This document shows, in pieces, positions 44,540 to 53,479 of a stretch of 64,000 bases of DNA. Position numbers and translations under genes: made by a program. Source of the DNA: Caulobacter sp. 32-67-35 (lineage in GTDB: Bacteria > Pseudomonadota > Alphaproteobacteria > Caulobacterales > Caulobacteraceae); contig NCEV01000001.1 of NCBI GenBank assembly GCA_002280875.1, positions 1-64,000 of the forward strand, written 5' to 3'. Numbering within the stretch: the first letter of the stretch is position 1; each line of letters begins with the position of its first letter. The notes beneath the pieces are model-generated. The model was given only the letters and a program-made list of their open reading frames with translations, was not told the DNA's origin and did no database searches.

Positions 44540-45874
44540 ATGACTGTCGACGACATGATCCTTGTGAGCGTGGACGACCACGTCATCGAGCCGCCAAATG
44601 CTTTCACTCGACACTGGCCCGAACGTCTGAAGGGGCGCGAGCCGCACATCGAGGAGCGCGACGGTCGCGATGTCTGGATGTTTGAGGACAAGGCCGCCGG
44701 TTATATGGGCCTGAACTCCGTCGTCGGCCGCCCGAAGGAAGAGTACGGCATGGAGCCGCTCAACTACGCGCAGATGCGGCGCGGCACCTGGGACATCAAG
44801 GCGCGCGTCGAGGACATGGACGCCAACGGCATCCTGGGCTCAATCTGCTTTCCGACCTTCCCGGGCTTCGCCGGCGCCCGCTTTCAGACCGCGTCGAAGC
44901 AGGATCCCGATGTCGCCCTGGCGGCGATCCGCGCCTATAACGACTGGCATATCCATGACTGGGCCGGCGCGGCGCCGGGGCGGTTCATTCCGCTCATGCT
45001 GACGCCGTTCTGGGACATGCAGGCGGCCGTCGCTGAAGTGGAGCGGATGGCCAAGCTGGGCGTCCACGCCCTCTCGTTCTCTGACAATCCGGCCCTGGCG
45101 GGATGGCCGTCTCTGCACGATCCCTACTGGGATCCGCTCTGGAAAGCCTGCGCCGACAATCAGGTCGTCATCTGTTGCCATATCGGCACGGGATCGGCCG
45201 CCGCGCACGCCTCGGACCTTTCCCCGATCGACGCCTGGATCACTTCGATGCCGATCTCGATCGCCAATTCGGCGGCCGACTGGATCTGGGCGCCCATGTG
45301 GAAAAAGTACCCCGCCCTGAAGATGGCTCTGTCGGAGGGCGGCATCGGCTGGATTCCGTATCTGCTGGAACGCGCCGACTTCACCCACGGCCACCACAAC
45401 GCCTGGACCAATTCGAACTTCGGCCCCGGCGTGATGCCGAGCGACATCTATAAGAAGCACATCATCAGCTGCTTCATCGAGGACAAGTTCGGCCTCGCCA
45501 ACCTCGACTACATCGGCGAGGACATGGTCATGTACGAATGCGACTATCCGCACTCGGACTCGGTCTGGCCGAACTCGGCCGAGAAGCTGTGGAATGACGT
45601 CCAGCACCTGTCGCGCGAGACGATCGACAAAATCACCCACATCAACGCAATGCGCGAGTTTTCCTACGACCCGTTCTCGGTGCTCAAGAAGGAAGACTGC
45701 ACCGTGGGCGCGCTCAAGGCCGCCGCGGCCGCGGTGCCCGTCCATACCGATCCGCTGCTGAACCTCGGCGGCGCGGCCCCCAAGCGGGAAGCCGGCAAGC
45801 CGGTCACCTCGGGCGACATCAACCGGATGTTCGCGAACGCCTCGGCGGAATCGACGGTTTCGGGCCGCCGCTAG
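44540..45874 (+). CDS. ACMSD-like amidohydrolase-family protein
   Basis: This 444-residue protein begins with ILVSVDDHVIEPPNAF, the DxH metal motif of Amidohydrolase_2 (ACMSD/gamma-resorcylate decarboxylase) proteins. VICCHIGTGS offers the second metal His and YECDYPHSDSVWPN the catalytic Asp/His segment. Members are zinc hydrolases or non-oxidative decarboxylases; this long, GxG-poor subgroup appears in catabolic clusters of sphingomonads and Caulobacterales. The ATG follows the ribosome site GAGGAAGAG. A strong terminator follows. The substrate is not known. Confidence 0.82.
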   Translation: MTVDDMILVSVDDHVIEPPNAFTRHWPERLKGREPHIEERDGRDVWMFEDKAAGYMGLNSVVGRPKEEYGMEPLNYAQMRRGTWDIKARVEDMDANGILGSICFPTFPGFAGARFQTASKQDPDVALAAIRAYNDWHIHDWAGAAPGRFIPLMLTPFWDMQAAVAEVERMAKLGVHALSFSDNPALAGWPSLHDPYWDPLWKACADNQVVICCHIGTGSAAAHASDLSPIDAWITSMPISIANSAADWIWAPMWKKYPALKMALSEGGIGWIPYLLERADFTHGHHNAWTNSNFGPGVMPSDIYKKHIISCFIEDKFGLANLDYIGEDMVMYECDYPHSDSVWPNSAEKLWNDVQHLSRETIDKITHINAMREFSYDPFSVLKKEDCTVGALKAAAAAVPVHTDPLLNLGGAAPKREAGKPVTSGDINRMFANASAESTVSGRR

Positions 45875-45889
45875 AACGACCGAAGACTG

Positions 45890-45924
45890 AAACGCCCGCC
45901 GGCTTAAGTCCCGGCGGGCGTTTT
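45890..45924. terminator. Strong bidirectional terminator
   Basis: AAACGCCCGCCGG and its exact complement make a 13-bp stem with an 8-base loop, flanked by A-tract and TTTT, between the convergent amidohydrolase and APH-kinase genes. It should act in both directions. Confidence 0.9.
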
Positions 45925-46988
45925 CATGTCCGCTTTCCTTCGATCCAACGCCTGGCGCGGCCGAGCAGCCGGACCGCGTTGCCGTGGAGCCGTTCGCCGA
46001 TCTCCATCGGGGCCTTGCCGGCGCAGGCGCGCGCGTAGGAGCCCTCCAAAATCAGGGCCAGCTTGTAGCAGGCGAACACCCTGTACCAGTTCAGGCTCGA
46101 CAGATCCGCGCCGGTCAGGCGGCCATAGACCTCGACCAGTTCCTCGGATTCGGGGAAGCCGTCCCAGGGCTGCACGACGATCGTCGTCTGGCTCATGTCG
46201 CCGCCGGGGCCGGGCCAGGTCGCCAGCAGCCAGCCCAGATCGACAAGCGGGTCGCCGATGGTCGACAGTTCCCAGTCGATGACGGCCTCGACGGTCGGAG
46301 CGTCCTGGGCGAACAGTATGTTCTTGAGGTGGAAGTCGCCGTGCATCAGGCCGGGGCGAAAGGTCTGGGGGCGATGCTGCTCCAGCCAGGCGCCGATGGC
46401 CTGAACGTCGGGCAGACCGCCGGCGCCCGGCCAGCCTTCGAATTCGTCATAGCTATCGAGCTGTTTCATCCAGCGGCGGGCCTGACGTTCCAGGAAGCCA
46501 TCCGGCTTGCCGAAGTCGCCCAAACCGACCGCTTCATAGTCCACCAGGGCAATGCGGGAGAGACCGTCGATGACCGAGAGGCCCATGGCGCGACGCGCTT
46601 GGGGGGATCCTGCGTGCAGAGCGGGCATGCCCACGGCCGCATTGAATCCCTCGAGTGGCTCCATCAGATAGAAGGCCGCCCCTAGCACGGAGGCGTCGTC
46701 GCAAGCGGCGATCAGGCCCGCATGCGGCACGTCCGACCCCCTAAGCGCCTTGAGCACCCGCGCCTCGCGCCGCATCGTGTCGTTGCCGTCGTGACGGGGA
46801 TTGGCGGGCGGGCGACGCAGGACATAGCCCCGACCGTTCCGCTTGAACCGCAGCAACACATTTTGAGAGCCGCCGGTCAGTTGGACGACGTCGACGATGG
46901 GGCCTGATCCGAGCCCTTGGCCGTCCATCCAGGCCGCCAAATCGCGGAGATTGACCAGTTCAAGCCCGTGGGGCTGGTCGATGGTCAT
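45924..46988 (-). CDS. APH-family kinase (ACAD10/11 N-domain and LvaA-like)
   Basis: The 354-residue phosphotransferase has the aminoglycoside-phosphotransferase fold: FKRNGRGYVLRRPP (nucleotide Lys/Arg region), HGDFHLKN with catalytic Asp218 and the metal motif VIDWELSTIGDP (about 236-247). In ACAD10/11 and LvaA this fold phosphorylates the 4-hydroxyl of 4-hydroxyacyl-CoA. It lies in a SDR-ACAD-APH operon (overlap with the dehydrogenase gene 4 bases), the same enzyme set as lvaD-lvaC-lvaA. It is not an antibiotic-resistance gene in this context. Confidence 0.87.
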   Translation of the reverse strand: MTIDQPHGLELVNLRDLAAWMDGQGLGSGPIVDVVQLTGGSQNVLLRFKRNGRGYVLRRPPANPRHDGNDTMRREARVLKALRGSDVPHAGLIAACDDASVLGAAFYLMEPLEGFNAAVGMPALHAGSPQARRAMGLSVIDGLSRIALVDYEAVGLGDFGKPDGFLERQARRWMKQLDSYDEFEGWPGAGGLPDVQAIGAWLEQHRPQTFRPGLMHGDFHLKNILFAQDAPTVEAVIDWELSTIGDPLVDLGWLLATWPGPGGDMSQTTIVVQPWDGFPESEELVEVYGRLTGADLSSLNWYRVFACYKLALILEGSYARACAGKAPMEIGERLHGNAVRLLGRARRWIEGKRT

Positions 46989-48283
46989 GCGACCGCCGCC
47001 TTGAGGCCGGCCTCTTGGCCGGTCAGGCCGTATTTAGCGAGCGCCGCCTGGCGACGCGCCGGGATGTGATAGTCGGGGAACAGGCCCTGCGAGTGTTTGC
47101 GGCCCCGCAGGAGCTGCTTGGCCAAGGTCACCTTGTGGATGTCGGTTGGCCCGTCGGCTAGGCCGACCTGGAAGGAGTCCAGCACCATCGCGGCCAATGG
47201 GGTCTCGTTCGATAGCCCCAGGCATCCATGGACGTAGACGGCCCGCGCGGCGATGTCGTGCAGCACCTTGGGCATGGCCGCCTTGATGGCGGAAATGTCG
47301 CCGCGCACCTTGTTGTAGTCCTGCTCGCGGTCGATCTTCCAGGCGGTGCGCAGGACCAGCAAGCGGAACTGCTCGAGCTCGATCCAGCTGTCGGCGATCT
47401 TCTCCTGGACCAACTGCTTGTCGGCCAGCGGCTCGCTGCGCGTGATGCGCGACAGGGCGCGGTCGCACAGCATGTCGAAGGCCTGGCGCGCCTTGCCGAT
47501 GGTGCGCATGGCGTGGTGAATGCGGCCGCCGCCCAGCCGGACCTGGGCCACGACGAAGCCATCCCCCTGACCGCCCAGCATATGATCCAGCGGCACCCCG
47601 ACATCGGTGAAGCGCAGATAGGCGTGGGCCGGATCGCGGTCGCCATAGCCGACGTTGCGAACGATCTCGAGGCCTGGCGCGCCCTTGGGAATGATGAAGA
47701 CCGACAGTCGGCGATGCGGCGGCGCGTCGGGATCGGTCACGGCCATGACCAGGAAGAAGCTGGCGTAGCGGGCATTGGTGGCGAACCATTTCTCGCCGTT
47801 TAGCACCCATTGTTCGCCCTTCATCACGGCGCGGGCCGAGAAGGTCGTCGGGTCGGCGCCTCCTTGCGGCTCCGTCATCGAGAAGCAGGAGACGATGTCA
47901 TTGGCGAGAAGGGGCTGAAGATAGCGCGCCTTCTGCTCGGCGGTGCCATAGACGGCGAGGATCTCCGCGTTGCCGGAATCGGGCGCCTGGCAGCCGAAGA
48001 CGGTGGGGGCGAAGATCGAGCGGCCGAGGATTTCATTCATCAGGGCCAGCTTGACCTGGCCATAGCCAGGGCCGCCCAGTTGGGGCCCAAGATGGCAGGC
48101 CCAGAGGCCGCGATCCTTGACCTGCTGCTGCAGCGGCCGGACGAACTGTCGGTTCAAGGGATTGTCGACGTCGAACGGGCTCTGCAGGATCAGGTCGAGC
48201 GGCTCGACCTCTTCGCGGACGAAGGTGTCGATCCAGGCCAACTGCTCGGCGAAATCGGGGTCGGTCTCGAAGTCCCAGGCCAT
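46985..48283 (-). CDS. ACAD10/11-type acyl-CoA dehydrogenase (LvaC-like)
   Basis: The protein has 432 residues. The FAD segment CFSMTEPQGGADPTTFSARA and the ACAD10/11 signature LGGGRIHHAMRTIG (about residues 250-263) replace the usual catalytic-Glu region, which fits members that eliminate phosphate from 4-phosphoacyl-CoA instead of just dehydrogenating. Length and the long N-terminal arm also match LvaC. The pairing with the APH-kinase gene downstream supports the role. It is preceded by the SDR gene. Confidence 0.87.
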   Translation of the reverse strand: MAWDFETDPDFAEQLAWIDTFVREEVEPLDLILQSPFDVDNPLNRQFVRPLQQQVKDRGLWACHLGPQLGGPGYGQVKLALMNEILGRSIFAPTVFGCQAPDSGNAEILAVYGTAEQKARYLQPLLANDIVSCFSMTEPQGGADPTTFSARAVMKGEQWVLNGEKWFATNARYASFFLVMAVTDPDAPPHRRLSVFIIPKGAPGLEIVRNVGYGDRDPAHAYLRFTDVGVPLDHMLGGQGDGFVVAQVRLGGGRIHHAMRTIGKARQAFDMLCDRALSRITRSEPLADKQLVQEKIADSWIELEQFRLLVLRTAWKIDREQDYNKVRGDISAIKAAMPKVLHDIAARAVYVHGCLGLSNETPLAAMVLDSFQVGLADGPTDIHKVTLAKQLLRGRKHSQGLFPDYHIPARRQAALAKYGLTGQEAGLKAAVA

Positions 48284-48307
48284 CGGCCGTCTCCGTTCGT
48301 TGTGATC

Positions 48308-49039
48308 TCAGGATAGGGTTCGGCCGCCATCGACGACGATGGTCTCGCCGACGATGTAGGCCGCGAGCGGAGAGGCCAGGAACAACGCCACACCGGCGAC
48401 GTCCTCGGGGTGACCCAACCGATTGAGAGGAATGCCCTTGAGGCGTTCCTGAAGCCGCGCGGGATCGGCGGTCGTGACCGCGGTCATCTTGGTGGCGATC
48501 AGGCCGGGCGCGATGCCGTTGACGCGAATGCCTCGTCCGGCCCAGGCGTCGCCCAGGGTTCGGGTCAGATGGATGGCGCCCGCCTTCGACGCCGAATAGG
48601 CCGGGTTGCCGCGCGTCGCGCGCAGGCCGCCGACCGAGCTGATCACGATCAGGCTTCCGCTTCGAGCCTCGAGCGCGGGCGCCAGTTTCTGGGCGCAGGC
48701 CATCAGGCTGGTCAGATTGACTTCCACCACATGACGAAAGGCGTCCGCCTCGAACTCCTTGCGGCGGTACTCCACCGCGCCCTGGGACAGGATCACGACA
48801 TCAAGGGTCTCGAAGGGCGGGATCCAACGCTCGACCGCGCCGGGTGTGGAGACGTTCAGGGTGGAGAAGGCGAACGGCTCCAGCGCCGAGGCGGCGTCGC
48901 CATAGGCGGTCTTGTTCGCGCGGGTTCCCGTCACGGCGACTTCGGCGCCCCGGGCGGCGAAGCCTTGGGCGCAGGCCAACCCGATCCCGCTCGATCCGCC
49001 GATGATCAGGACGCGCTTTCCGGTGAAGTCGAGGTCCAT
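48308..49039 (-). CDS. Short-chain dehydrogenase/reductase (LvaD-like position)
   Basis: This 243-residue SDR has the NAD motif IGGSSGIG (about 13-20), Ser in VISSVGG and the active site YSASK. The C-terminus GETIVVDGGRTL is typical. As first gene of the SDR-ACAD-APH operon it takes the place of LvaD, which oxidises a hydroxyl after the shift to a 3-hydroxyacyl-CoA. It is divergent from the tetR gene, with 42 bases between starts. Other substrates remain possible. Confidence 0.85.
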   Translation of the reverse strand: MDLDFTGKRVLIIGGSSGIGLACAQGFAARGAEVAVTGTRANKTAYGDAASALEPFAFSTLNVSTPGAVERWIPPFETLDVVILSQGAVEYRRKEFEADAFRHVVEVNLTSLMACAQKLAPALEARSGSLIVISSVGGLRATRGNPAYSASKAGAIHLTRTLGDAWAGRGIRVNGIAPGLIATKMTAVTTADPARLQERLKGIPLNRLGHPEDVAGVALFLASPLAAYIVGETIVVDGGRTLS

Positions 49040-49081
49040 GACGGCCTAAAACGATTGAATGAAACAGTTGCTTTATTTTCC

Positions 49082-49738
49082 ATGCCTAGGTTAAACCGTC
49101 AATCCATGAAAGCCGATATCGCCCGGGACGCGATCAAGCGGGCCGCTCAGAGCCTGTTCGCCGCGCGCGGCGTGGACGCCGTCTCGGTGCGCGACATCCT
49201 GACCGCGACCGGTCAGCGCAACGGCGCCTCGCTGCACTATTATTTCGGATCGAAAGACGACCTGGTCGCCCAGCTCGTCATCGACGGCGCTCGCCTGATC
49301 GACGATCGCCGCAACGCCCGGCTCGATGCGCTCGAGGCCGATGGCGGCCCCCATTCGCTGCGGGAGGTAATGGAGGTGCTGATCCTTCCGTCGACCGATC
49401 TTGGCCGCGACGGAGGCGAGGGGGACTATCTGCGTTTCATCAGCACCTTCAGCCTGCAGAACCGCGCGACCTTCGACGCCATCGTCGGCGAAGGCTGGAA
49501 CCGGGGCTATCAGCGGTGCTTGGACCACATCCGTCGGCTCTCCCCGGCGCCGCCTGAGGTGCTGGAGCGTCGACTGGTGTTCCTCAGCCTGGGGCTGCGC
49601 GCGATCATGACGGCGCGAGAGGCCGCGCTTGCCGTTCATCCGGACCACGCGTTCTGGGGTCCGGCCGCGACGCTGGACGATCTGGTCGAGACTCTCGTGG
49701 GCATGGTCACGCCCGATGAGACTCATCTTCGAGGTTGA
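49082..49738 (+). CDS. TetR-family regulator
   Basis: The protein has 218 residues. The N-terminal HTH is AIKRAAQSLFAARGVDAVSVRDILTATGQRNGASLHYYFGSKDDLVAQLV, a standard TetR motif, followed by a helical ligand domain. It is divergent from the SDR-ACAD-APH operon and upstream of the TonB receptor, so it likely controls one or both. The ATG at 49082 is favoured; an ATG at 49106 is also possible. The much longer open frame upstream is antisense to the SDR gene and not used. Confidence 0.85.
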   Translation: MPRLNRQSMKADIARDAIKRAAQSLFAARGVDAVSVRDILTATGQRNGASLHYYFGSKDDLVAQLVIDGARLIDDRRNARLDALEADGGPHSLREVMEVLILPSTDLGRDGGEGDYLRFISTFSLQNRATFDAIVGEGWNRGYQRCLDHIRRLSPAPPEVLERRLVFLSLGLRAIMTAREAALAVHPDHAFWGPAATLDDLVETLVGMVTPDETHLRG

Positions 49739-49780
49739 CTTGGCTCGGACCGGTTCCGCCAGATGGTTCGGATTTTAGAA

Positions 49781-49796
49781 TGATATTCGCATATCA
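49781..49796. promoter_or_regulatory. Dyad upstream of the second TonB receptor
   Basis: TGATATTCGCATATCA is a perfect inverted repeat with a TCGC centre, overlapping another palindrome GAATGATATTC (49778-49788). It lies in the 189-base gap between tetR and the receptor, inside an AT-rich patch, and is a good candidate for TetR control. Confidence 0.5.
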
Positions 49797-49927
49797 GATT
49801 TTTTGTTGCGACGGCTTCCGTCTCTGACTAGCATCGAGGCAGGTCGGGCCATCAGGGTCGATCCAATTGGCTCCAACGGATTCCGCCGCAGACTCAGACG
49901 CGGGGACGAGGGCAGGGGAGAGATCTG

Positions 49928-52375
49928 ATGACCATCGCGAAGACTGGCGTATCGTACGCGGCTCTGGCCTGGGCGCTGGCGTCACTGCTATCGACGCCGG
50001 CGTTGGCGCAGGCCCGACCGGACCAGGAGGCCGCGACGAATGTCGACGACATCGTCGTCACCGCCCGTCGTCGCGACGAGGCGCCCATCTCGGTGCCGGT
50101 GTCCGTGACCGTTCTGGGTGCGGCGCAGCTCAAGGCGCTCGCGGTGGACAGCTTGCAGGATCTGCGCGCGGTGACCCCCGGCATTTCCGTGGGGGAAGTC
50201 TCCGGCGGCGTGGGCGGCACGGTGGCGCTACGCGGCGTCGGCACGACCGCGGGATCAAATCCGACGTTCGAACAGACGGTGGCGATCAATGTCGACGGCG
50301 TTCAACTGTCGCGCGGCGGAGCGGTGCGCGTCGGTCAGATCGACATGGAAAAGATCGAGGTCCTGCGTGGCCCGCAGGCGCTGTTCTTCGGCAAGAACAG
50401 CCCGGCCGGGGTGATTTCCATCACCACGGCTGACCCGACCGCGACATTCCAATCCGAAGTGCGCGGCGGTTACGAGTTCAACGCCGGGGAACGTCAGATC
50501 GAGGCGACGATCTCCGGGCCCTTGAGCAACACCCTTGGCGCTCGCCTGGTCGTCTATGGCGCGGACATCGACGGCTGGCGCGACAACATCGCCGATACGG
50601 CCGCCGCCGCCGCCAATGCGATCCGGCCAGGCTCGGTGACCGGCTCGACCAAGGGCGGTCCGCAGCAGAAGTTCTTCTTCACACGTGGGACCCTGAAGTG
50701 GCGGCCCAGCGACGGGTTCGACGCGCGGCTCAAGCTCAGCTACGCCGACAACAAGGGCATCGGCTACAATCAGGCCGGCGGGTTCCAAAGGATCTACTGT
50801 CCCAACGGGGCGCCCCAGCTGGCTCCGCAGTCGACGGCCCTGAACGGCGGCGTGGCCAATCCGGCCCTGGCGGCGGCCTTGTCGGTCGACAACTGCCGCG
50901 TTGATGCGACCTACGCCAACGGCAACATCAATCCCGCTTTCTTGGTCGGCTCGCCCGAAGGGTTCACCGATCCGGACGGGGCCGGGAACTACAGCCAGCA
51001 ACTGTATTCGCTGGAAATGAACTATCGGCCGAACGACTGGCTCGCGCTGACCTCGGTCACCGGCTGGGCCCGGAACGAAGATTTCCGGGCCGACACCTAC
51101 GCCGTCGCGCCCTCCGATGCGGTTGGCGCGAACGACTTCACCGGCAACACCGGCTTTACCCAGTTCACCCAAGAGGTGCGGCTCGCCTCGAAGCTTTCCG
51201 GACCGGTCAATTTCCTGGTCGGGGCCTTCTACGAGAAGTCCGACCTGGAGACCTATACCCGCAACATCCTGGCCGGCGCGCCGCTGTTCCTGCACAACAT
51301 AGATGGCACGACGCAGTCGGTGTTCGGCCAGGCGATCTGGGACATCACCGGCACGCTCGAACTGGCTGGCGGTTTGCGCTGGAGCAAGGAATCGAAGGAT
51401 TTCGCGGTCAGCCGACAGGGCGTGCCGCAACCGGTGTCGCCCGGCTCCGCCGATTTCAAGAACACCTCGCCTGAAGTGACTCTGACGTGGCGGCCGACCA
51501 ATCACCTGACCCTGTACGGCGCGTACAAAGAAGGCTTCAAGTCGGGAGGTTTCGCCGCGGCCACCAATACCGGCGCGGCGTTCACGACACCGCTCAACGC
51601 GCTCTACCTGCCCGAGTCGGCCGAAGGGTTCGAGGGCGGCGTGAAAGCGCTGCTGTTCGACGGCGCCCTGCGCATAAACACCGCAGCTTATGACTACGAC
51701 TATACGAACCTGCAGGTGAATTCCCTCGACAATTCAAGCGGCGTGCCCGTGATCCGCGTGAACAACGCTGGCGCGGCGACCGTGAAGGGTGTCGAGACCG
51801 ACTTCATGCTGAAGGTGGCCGGGGCGCCGGGTCTGACGATCCGCGGCGCGGCCAACTACAATGATGCCAAGTATACGAACTTCCTGGCGACCTGTTATAT
51901 CGGTCAGACCCTCGCCGAGGGTTGCACCCTGCTGCTGAACCCGACGACCGGGCGGTATACGGGCCAGCAGCTGGCCGGCCGCCGTCTGGTGAACGCCCCG
52001 GAATGGACCGGTTCGCTGGGAGGCGCCTATACGGGCAAGACCTTCGTCGAAGGGATCGACTGGGGCATGAACGTCGATGGGCTCTACAAGTCGCAATACA
52101 ATCCGCATCCGGAACTGCACCCCGGCGCCCAGCAGGATGGGGTGGTCTTCCTGAACGCCGGCGTTCGCGTGTTCCGCGACGACCATCGCTGGGAACTGGC
52201 GCTGATCGGGCGCAACCTGACCAAGGAATATCGTGTCGACGTGGCGTCCAACGTGCCTCAGACCGGCGTCGCGACCCGCACCGGAACGGCCCTGAGCGGC
52301 GGCCTGGCCGACCTGAGCGGTAACGTCAATCGAGGTCGCGAGATCATGCTGCAGCTTACGTTCCGGCCGTTCTGA
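49928..52375 (+). CDS. TonB-dependent outer-membrane receptor (FyuA/CirA-like)
   Basis: The protein has 815 residues with a signal peptide (about 1-27), TonB box DDIVVTA (about residues 39-45) and a plug domain with LQDLRAVTPGISVG and MEKIEVLRGPQALFFGKNSPAGVISITT. The barrel ends with LQLTFRPF, the aromatic C-terminal terminus. This subclass (often annotated as ferric siderophore-like receptor in alphaproteobacteria) commonly imports hydrophobic or aromatic growth substrates. Its place in the catabolic island suggests uptake of the island's substrate. A terminator follows. Confidence 0.92.
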   Translation: MTIAKTGVSYAALAWALASLLSTPALAQARPDQEAATNVDDIVVTARRRDEAPISVPVSVTVLGAAQLKALAVDSLQDLRAVTPGISVGEVSGGVGGTVALRGVGTTAGSNPTFEQTVAINVDGVQLSRGGAVRVGQIDMEKIEVLRGPQALFFGKNSPAGVISITTADPTATFQSEVRGGYEFNAGERQIEATISGPLSNTLGARLVVYGADIDGWRDNIADTAAAAANAIRPGSVTGSTKGGPQQKFFFTRGTLKWRPSDGFDARLKLSYADNKGIGYNQAGGFQRIYCPNGAPQLAPQSTALNGGVANPALAAALSVDNCRVDATYANGNINPAFLVGSPEGFTDPDGAGNYSQQLYSLEMNYRPNDWLALTSVTGWARNEDFRADTYAVAPSDAVGANDFTGNTGFTQFTQEVRLASKLSGPVNFLVGAFYEKSDLETYTRNILAGAPLFLHNIDGTTQSVFGQAIWDITGTLELAGGLRWSKESKDFAVSRQGVPQPVSPGSADFKNTSPEVTLTWRPTNHLTLYGAYKEGFKSGGFAAATNTGAAFTTPLNALYLPESAEGFEGGVKALLFDGALRINTAAYDYDYTNLQVNSLDNSSGVPVIRVNNAGAATVKGVETDFMLKVAGAPGLTIRGAANYNDAKYTNFLATCYIGQTLAEGCTLLLNPTTGRYTGQQLAGRRLVNAPEWTGSLGGAYTGKTFVEGIDWGMNVDGLYKSQYNPHPELHPGAQQDGVVFLNAGVRVFRDDHRWELALIGRNLTKEYRVDVASNVPQTGVATRTGTALSGGLADLSGNVNRGREIMLQLTFRPF

Positions 52376-52413
52376 TCGCACGGTTCGGGCGCGTTCGCGT
52401 CGCTTGAGTTGAG

Positions 52414-52455
52414 ATCGCCGCGTCCGGCCCAAGGCCGGATCGCGGCGATTGTTTT
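52414..52455 (+). terminator. Terminator after the second TonB receptor
   Basis: A long GC stem (ATCGCCGCG...TCCGGCC with its complement, one bulged base, loop CAA) is followed by TGTTTTG. It is about 39 bases after the receptor stop. Confidence 0.8.
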
Positions 52456-52495
52456 GTGAACCGGCCGAGGATCCGGCCAACAGAGGGTGAAGCCG

Positions 52496-53479
52496 ATGCG
52501 TCTGGTTACATTCGAGTCCGAGGGCCTTCGCCGGGCCGGAGCATTCATCGAGGGGGATGCCCGGATCGTCGATCTGGCCGCCGCGCACCAGCAGCGACAT
52601 GGGGCCCATGCGCCGGAATTGGCCGATATGCTGGCGCTGATCGAAGGGGGTGACGACGCGCTCGACAAGGCGATGGAGGCGGTCAAGTCCGCGCCCGAGA
52701 CGGCGATCCTGAACCGCGCCGACGTCAAGCTGAGGGCGCCGATCCAGCCGCCGCCGCAAATGCGCGATTGCAGCTGCTTCGAGCTGCACCTTCGCCAGTG
52801 CTATGCAGCCGGGCGTGAAATGCGGGCCAAGGCCAAGGGCGTCGAGGTGATCGCCGACACCGGGCCGTCGGCGGCCGAGCAGCGCATCCTCGACCTCTTC
52901 GCCAAGCAGCCTATCTACTACAAGGCAAACCGCTTTTCCGTGATCGGGACCGAAGAGACGGTGATCTGGCCGTCCTATTCGCGCAGCATGGATTTCGAGC
53001 TGGAGTACGGCTGCTACATCAAGAAGGCGGCCAAGGACGTGCCGGTCGAGAAGGCCCGCGACTACATCTTCGGCTATACGATCTACAACGACTTCAGCGC
53101 CCGCGACGCCCAGGCGGTCGAGATGATCGGTCAACTCGGGCCCGCCAAGGGCAAGGATTTCGACACCGGCAACGCGATGGGACCTTGCATCGTCACGGCC
53201 GATGAGATGCCTGATCCCTATGCCCTGACCATGATCGCCCGGGTCAATGGCGAGGAGTGGGGTCGGGGCTCATCCAGCACCATGCACTGGAAATTCGAAG
53301 ACCTGATCGCCTACATCTCGCGGTCCGAGACGCTTTATCCCGGCGAGTTCCTGGGTTCGGGGACGGTCGGCAACGGCTGTGGTCTGGAGGCCCAGCGGTT
53401 CCTCAAGCCCGGCGACGAGGTCGAGCTGGACGTCGAAGGGATCGGCGTGCTGCGCAACCGGATCGTAAGGCCCGCCTAG
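52496..53479 (+). CDS. Fumarylacetoacetate hydrolase-family protein
   Basis: The 327-residue protein has a short N-terminal domain and the FAH fold: metal ligands are expected in MDFELEYGCYI (Glu) and GYTIYNDFSARD (Asp), followed by KGKDFDTGNAMGPCIVTADE and SSSTMHWKFEDLIAYIS. Members cleave carbon-carbon bonds in diketo acids or act as decarboxylases or hydratases. AGAGGG at 52482-52487 suits the ATG at 52496 rather than the overlapping GTG at 52487. It converges on the SDR gene and overlaps it by 4 bases. Confidence 0.87.
   Translation: MRLVTFESEGLRRAGAFIEGDARIVDLAAAHQQRHGAHAPELADMLALIEGGDDALDKAMEAVKSAPETAILNRADVKLRAPIQPPPQMRDCSCFELHLRQCYAAGREMRAKAKGVEVIADTGPSAAEQRILDLFAKQPIYYKANRFSVIGTEETVIWPSYSRSMDFELEYGCYIKKAAKDVPVEKARDYIFGYTIYNDFSARDAQAVEMIGQLGPAKGKDFDTGNAMGPCIVTADEMPDPYALTMIARVNGEEWGRGSSSTMHWKFEDLIAYISRSETLYPGEFLGSGTVGNGCGLEAQRFLKPGDEVELDVEGIGVLRNRIVRPA

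Noticed and set aside
45924-46988. APH-family protein as an aminoglycoside resistance gene
   Set aside because: Operon context with an ACAD10/11-type dehydrogenase points to acyl-CoA metabolism.
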